Assembly: GCA_013373425.1 (NCBI GenBank)
Contig: JABXHW010000048.1
Span: forward strand, 1-64,000
DNA: 64,000 bases
Direction of reading: 5' to 3'
From: Flavobacteriia bacterium
Lineage (GTDB): Bacteria > Bacteroidota > Bacteroidia > Flavobacteriales > Schleiferiaceae
A program made the position numbers and the translations under genes. Below the pieces are notes generated by a model, which searched no databases, was not told the DNA's origin, and worked only from the letters and a program-made list of their open reading frames with translations. Below, piece after piece: positions 60,684-64,000 of this stretch (within the stretch, counting starts at the first letter, position 1; the number at the start of each line of letters is the position of its first letter).

Positions 60684-62368
60684 AAAAGTTAGCACTTGCA
60701 GGCTTAGTAGGATTGTCAGCAATCTCAAGCTTGCATGCACAAGAAGGTCAGGACAACTGGGGGACCTTGCATGGTAATTTCCAATTCGACGGACAGCTTT
60801 ACGTTCGTGATGAGGCGATTGACCCTGCAGGTGAGTTTTATCCTGACGAGCGATTCCTTGGTCAAGGATTCGCCAACTTTAATTATACCAAAGGTAACTT
60901 CAGAGCGGGTGTTCGCTATGAAAACTATCAGAACGTAATTCTCGGATTCCCAGAAGGTTTTAGAGGAGAAGGAATTACCTACCGTTACCTTCAATACGTC
61001 AAAGATGAAATTGACGTAACCGTTGGAAATTTTTACGAGCAATTTGGCTCGGGAATGATCTTTAGAGCTTACGAGGAGCGAGGCTTAGGTCTCGATAACG
61101 TAATGGATGGCGTGCGTATTCGATACCGTCCTACACAAGGCATCCAACTGACAGGAATTCTTGGTAAGCAGAGAGTTTACTTCCAAAAAGCACCAGGTGT
61201 AGTCAGGGGCATCAATGCTGATATCAGCTTGAACGAACTCCTACCAGCAATGGCGACAAGTTCGTGGCGCTTGAGTGTCGGAACGAGCTTTGTAAGTAAG
61301 TTCCAAGAGGCAAACGATCCAGTCTACAACCTCCCAGAAAATGTGGGTGCGGCTGCAGCTAGATTCAATCTACAAAAAGGTGGATTCCTTTGGACCACTG
61401 AATACGTTTACAAAGCGAACGACCCATCTTCTGATAACGGATTGATCTTCAGAGATGGACTTGGCTTCCTCACACAGCTCAGCTATTCACAGCGTGGATT
61501 TGCCATAAGCGCAAACTACAAGCGCTTGGATAACATGGCGTTTAGAAGCGACAGATACGGAAAAGAATTCGAGGCATTTATCAATTACTTGCCACCAACT
61601 ACCCGACTTCACACCTATGCGCTACCAGCGCTATTCCCGTATGCCACGCAAATCAATGGTGAGGTTGGACGACAGTTTCAGGTAGCGTATAAATTCGATA
61701 GAGGCACCTTCCTAGGGGGTCGCTATGGAACGCACGTTTCTGTGAACTACGCCGACGCCTATTCCATCTACAAATCGCCAATTGAAGGAAGTACTATCGG
61801 TGAATCTGGTACGGATGGCTATGAAACCGATTGGTTCCAGCAAGGTCAAGTGCACTACTACACAGATTTTGACGTGATTGTAACCAAGAAGATTTCGAGA
61901 GAATGGAAAGTGATCGCTTCTTATTACAACTTCGCTTACAACAAGTCCGTTTTAGAAGATGGTGTATCAGATCAGGTTATTATGAATGACCCAAGTGTTC
62001 AAGAAATCGCTTATGTGAATGCCGGTGTGCTCGAGTTGATTTACAACTTCAAACCGCTTCACAGTATTCGTGCTGAACTTCAAGGAGCATTTTCCGATCA
62101 GTACAGAGGTGACATGGCCATGTTGCTATTGGAATATGGCTGGAGCCCTCACTGGTTCTTCTCTGCGCAGGTTATTTCCAATTATGGACATACCGATCCC
62201 GAAATGCGGTTGACCTACCCTATCGGTTCTGTTACGTACTTCCAAGACCAGACGAGAATCCAGGTTAGCTATGGACGTCAACAAGCAGGTATCTTCTGTG
62301 TAGGTGGTATTTGTCGTGTTGTACCTCCAAGTAACGGTTTGAGTATTTCAGTAACAACCAACTTTTAA
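60680..62368 (+). CDS. DUF6029-like outer membrane protein
   Basis: A 562-residue exported protein with a signal peptide ending near SLHAQ (about residue 21). It is rich in barrel strands with aromatic ends: GNFRAGVRYENYQNVILGFPEGF, YRYLQYVKDEIDVTVGNFYEQFGSGMIFRAYEERGLGLD and a C-terminal IQVSYGRQQAGIF followed by CVGGICRVV. I associate this pattern with the uncharacterised DUF6029 family. Start is GTG overlapping the TlpA stop (GTGA). Role unknown; its cysteine pair near the C-terminus (GICRV) may be a redox target of the neighbours. Confidence 0.82.
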   Translation: MKKLALAGLVGLSAISSLHAQEGQDNWGTLHGNFQFDGQLYVRDEAIDPAGEFYPDERFLGQGFANFNYTKGNFRAGVRYENYQNVILGFPEGFRGEGITYRYLQYVKDEIDVTVGNFYEQFGSGMIFRAYEERGLGLDNVMDGVRIRYRPTQGIQLTGILGKQRVYFQKAPGVVRGINADISLNELLPAMATSSWRLSVGTSFVSKFQEANDPVYNLPENVGAAAARFNLQKGGFLWTTEYVYKANDPSSDNGLIFRDGLGFLTQLSYSQRGFAISANYKRLDNMAFRSDRYGKEFEAFINYLPPTTRLHTYALPALFPYATQINGEVGRQFQVAYKFDRGTFLGGRYGTHVSVNYADAYSIYKSPIEGSTIGESGTDGYETDWFQQGQVHYYTDFDVIVTKKISREWKVIASYYNFAYNKSVLEDGVSDQVIMNDPSVQEIAYVNAGVLELIYNFKPLHSIRAELQGAFSDQYRGDMAMLLLEYGWSPHWFFSAQVISNYGHTDPEMRLTYPIGSVTYFQDQTRIQVSYGRQQAGIFCVGGICRVVPPSNGLSISVTTNF

Positions 62369-62379
62369 AAGGACTCGCT

Positions 62380-63267
62380 ATGAAAAGAACACTTCTCTTC
62401 TTATCAATCCTTCTCGGGTTGTTCACCTTGAGCATCGTCTCATGCGATGTTATCGAGGATCCTATTAAAGACAATGGGAATAACGCGGATTGTACTAAGA
62501 CGCGAACGGATACCATCAATCCTCAAACTACATTCCCAGACACCGTGTATCGCAACGTTCTTGTAGAAGACTTCACAGGACACCGTTGCAAGAACTGTCC
62601 GAAGGCTACAAAGGCTATCAAAGACATGAAGGACGTCATGGGGGATGATCTAGTGGTTCTTGCAATCCATTCTGGTGCATCAACCTTCACCGCCCCAAAC
62701 CCACCGGACTATCCTACCGATTTCACGACTACTGAAGGGGATGAAATTGCAAGTTGGTTCGGAGGAGTGCCCGCGCAACCGATTGGAATGGTAAATCGCG
62801 ATGATTACTCACAAGGCAGTATTTCTCATTTCAAGATTTACTCGCAGTGGAATAGTATCGCAACGCCATACCTAAGTGAAGCAGCAATTGCTGAATTATG
62901 GTCGATGAGTTATGTATCAGGAACCTGCGTAATTGCACACGCACAAACTACCTTCTTAGAGGATGTAACTGGAGATTATAGTATCGCGGTTTACCTGACT
63001 GAAGATGGAATTGTTGCTCCTCAGCTTCTTCCTGATGATACGCGAGATGCCGATTATGTGCATAACAACGTGTTTAGAGATGCATTTACCTTCGCATTGG
63101 GAGAATCTCTTATAACAGGAGGTGCTACTAGAATGACGAACGTGCATCGCAGCTACCAATTGGAAATCAATCCAGATTGGAATCCAAATAACTTGAAAGT
63201 TGTAACGGTGTTGTTTGATACAGATAGCCGTGAAGTTTTACAAGTAACCGAATGTGACGTAGAGTAA
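62380..63267 (+). CDS. Omp28-related lipoprotein
   Basis: A 295-residue lipoprotein with lipobox SIVSC (Cys22). After a short linker with Cys38 comes the Omp28 domain: YRNVLVEDFTGHRCKNCPKA with CxxC at Cys70/Cys73, and later VVLAIHSGASTF and GGVPAQPIGMVNRDD. The fold is thioredoxin-like. It lacks the T9SS domain of its larger paralogue at 58162. It is 11 bases after the DUF6029-like gene and overlaps the next gene as TAATG. Confidence 0.9.
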   Translation: MKRTLLFLSILLGLFTLSIVSCDVIEDPIKDNGNNADCTKTRTDTINPQTTFPDTVYRNVLVEDFTGHRCKNCPKATKAIKDMKDVMGDDLVVLAIHSGASTFTAPNPPDYPTDFTTTEGDEIASWFGGVPAQPIGMVNRDDYSQGSISHFKIYSQWNSIATPYLSEAAIAELWSMSYVSGTCVIAHAQTTFLEDVTGDYSIAVYLTEDGIVAPQLLPDDTRDADYVHNNVFRDAFTFALGESLITGGATRMTNVHRSYQLEINPDWNPNNLKVVTVLFDTDSREVLQVTECDVE

Positions 63268-63881
63268 TGCTCAAACGCGCATCCAATATTCTTGTTTGGC
63301 TCCTCCTCACCAGCAGTGTGGGTTGGAGCCAAACTACTTTTAATGGGGGCTTCTTCATCGGGCTTACGAGTAATCAAATTGATGGAGATGGAATCGGTGG
63401 TTTTGACCACACCGGAGCTCAAGGCGGATTCTTTGCCAATAGAGATTTCAACGATACTTGGTCGGCACGCATTGAGCTACAATACATCTGGAGAGGCTCA
63501 CGTGAAAAATTGTCTGATACTTCCAGCTTCTATCGCACCGATCTCCACCAGATATCCGTACCTATAGTAGCGGAGTATCATTTCACTCCTAAAATATCAA
63601 TAGAAGCAGGTCCAAGTCTTGATATCAATGTCATCACCAGCGAAGAAGATATTTATGGTGACCTCGGGCCAGACCCTCCCTACTCTCCCTTTGTTCTCAA
63701 TTCTATTATCGGAGTGAATTACGCCATCACCGAACATACTATTGTGAACCTGCGTAGTCATTATTCCATTACTTCGATAAGAGACGTTCGAATAGTGCGA
63801 AGAGCTCCAGGACTCTTTGGGGATTGGATCAGCGGATCACATACTGCGAGTCTGACTTTGGCAGTCTACTTCTACTTCTGA
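63267..63881 (+). CDS. Outer membrane beta-barrel protein (PorT-like family)
   Basis: A 204-residue protein with a signal peptide ending near VGWSQ (residue 20). It is followed by TTFNGGFFIGLTSNQIDGDG, WSARIELQYIWRGSREK, HFTPKISIEAGPSLDINV and a final strand SLTLAVYFYF. This fits the small PorT/outer-membrane-barrel superfamily. It is the last gene of the Omp28/TlpA/DUF6029 operon and its 3' end overlaps the convergent queG by 10 bases. Specific role unknown. Confidence 0.82.
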   Translation: MLKRASNILVWLLLTSSVGWSQTTFNGGFFIGLTSNQIDGDGIGGFDHTGAQGGFFANRDFNDTWSARIELQYIWRGSREKLSDTSSFYRTDLHQISVPIVAEYHFTPKISIEAGPSLDINVITSEEDIYGDLGPDPPYSPFVLNSIIGVNYAITEHTIVNLRSHYSITSIRDVRIVRRAPGLFGDWISGSHTASLTLAVYFYF

Positions 63882-64000
63882 AGAAAGTCAAGATTTCGCT
63901 TGAGACCTTCAAGCTTCGTTCTCTTCACAGCTGAACGTCGGAATAACTCTCTGAAAACATCCTCAGTTATCTCCATCCAATCTGAACGGTTCATTTCCAA
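63872..64000 (-). CDS. queG: Epoxyqueuosine reductase QueG, C-terminal end only (partial)
   Basis: The last 42 codons of a minus-strand gene that enters from outside the window. The translated end reads MNRSDWMEITEDVFRELFRR and then SAVKRTKLEGLKRNLDFLQK before a TAG at 63874-63872. The SAVKRTKxxGLKRN pattern is the C-terminal hallmark of epoxyqueuosine reductase, which performs the final step of queuosine synthesis in tRNA. The cobalamin and Fe-S domains are outside the window. Confidence 0.85.
   Translation of the reverse strand: MEMNRSDWMEITEDVFRELFRRSAVKRTKLEGLKRNLDFLQK

Overview
The window looks like a chromosome segment of a Bacteroidota bacterium, most likely a free-living Flavobacteriales member. 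The evidence is the set of type IX secretion (T9SS) and gliding genes (porU, porV, porP/sprF-type, gldJ, sprA), secreted proteins with T9SS type A sorting domains, a mevalonate-type isoprenoid pathway, promoters of the TTG-N20/21-TAnnTTTG type, and the absence of Shine-Dalgarno-like sites. No transposon, prophage, CRISPR array or tRNA was seen. Family rank cannot be fixed from sequence reading alone.

Layout. Positions 1-530 hold the 5' end of a 16S rRNA gene (minus strand) with a boxA-like leader and three tandem rRNA promoters. 532-3736 is a feoA-feoB-small Cys protein-SDR operon. 3907-11685 (minus) runs porU-porV-cdd-pdhA-pdhC, joining secretion genes to pyruvate dehydrogenase. Divergent from porU is porP-gldJ-murF (11957-15967). 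15970-21237 has alaS, an outer-membrane protein and two M23 peptidases. 21376-25721 carries two glycosyltransferases, a MerR regulator, a LemA-like protein, a GNAT protein and a lipoprotein. 25876-31515 is a pterin synthase followed by a tightly overlapping fabD-mvaD-mevalonate kinase-UbiA chain and an M20 peptidase. 31584-37566 contains an unknown exported protein, a PiT phosphate transporter, a lipid-anchored thioredoxin-domain protein and tag. 37563-40930 (minus) is TolC-HlyD-tsaB. 41005-45312 (minus) is a cytochrome oxidase assembly and subunit operon (cyoE, two subunit III genes, subunit IV, SCO, DUF420, a CxxC mini-protein). 45358-49235 has cysQ, three TonB paralogues, vanZ and gcvH. 49288-57200 is ruvA-sprA. 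57360-63881 is a group of exported and T9SS-sorted proteins including two Omp28/thioredoxin-fold proteins, a TlpA protein and a DUF6029-like barrel. The last 129 bases are the C-terminus of queG.

How the genes work together. PorV/PorU (cargo shuttle and sortase), SprA (translocon), GldJ (motor-associated lipoprotein) and a PorP-type barrel supply much of the T9SS. The sorting-domain proteins at 57360-60114 are likely clients. TonB paralogues, M23 peptidases and several barrels also serve the envelope. The oxidase operon and the Omp28/TlpA group both carry exported CxxC proteins and are the best places to look for undescribed redox or metal-handling functions.

The most unusual non-coding features are two short-period anchored arrays, eight GTACNNN heptamers (23999-24054) and eight GTCT-type octamers (32541-32604). 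Others are the triple rRNA promoter, and a strong terminator hairpin lying inside the vanZ coding sequence just after gcvH. Convergent gene ends are extremely compact and often overlap.
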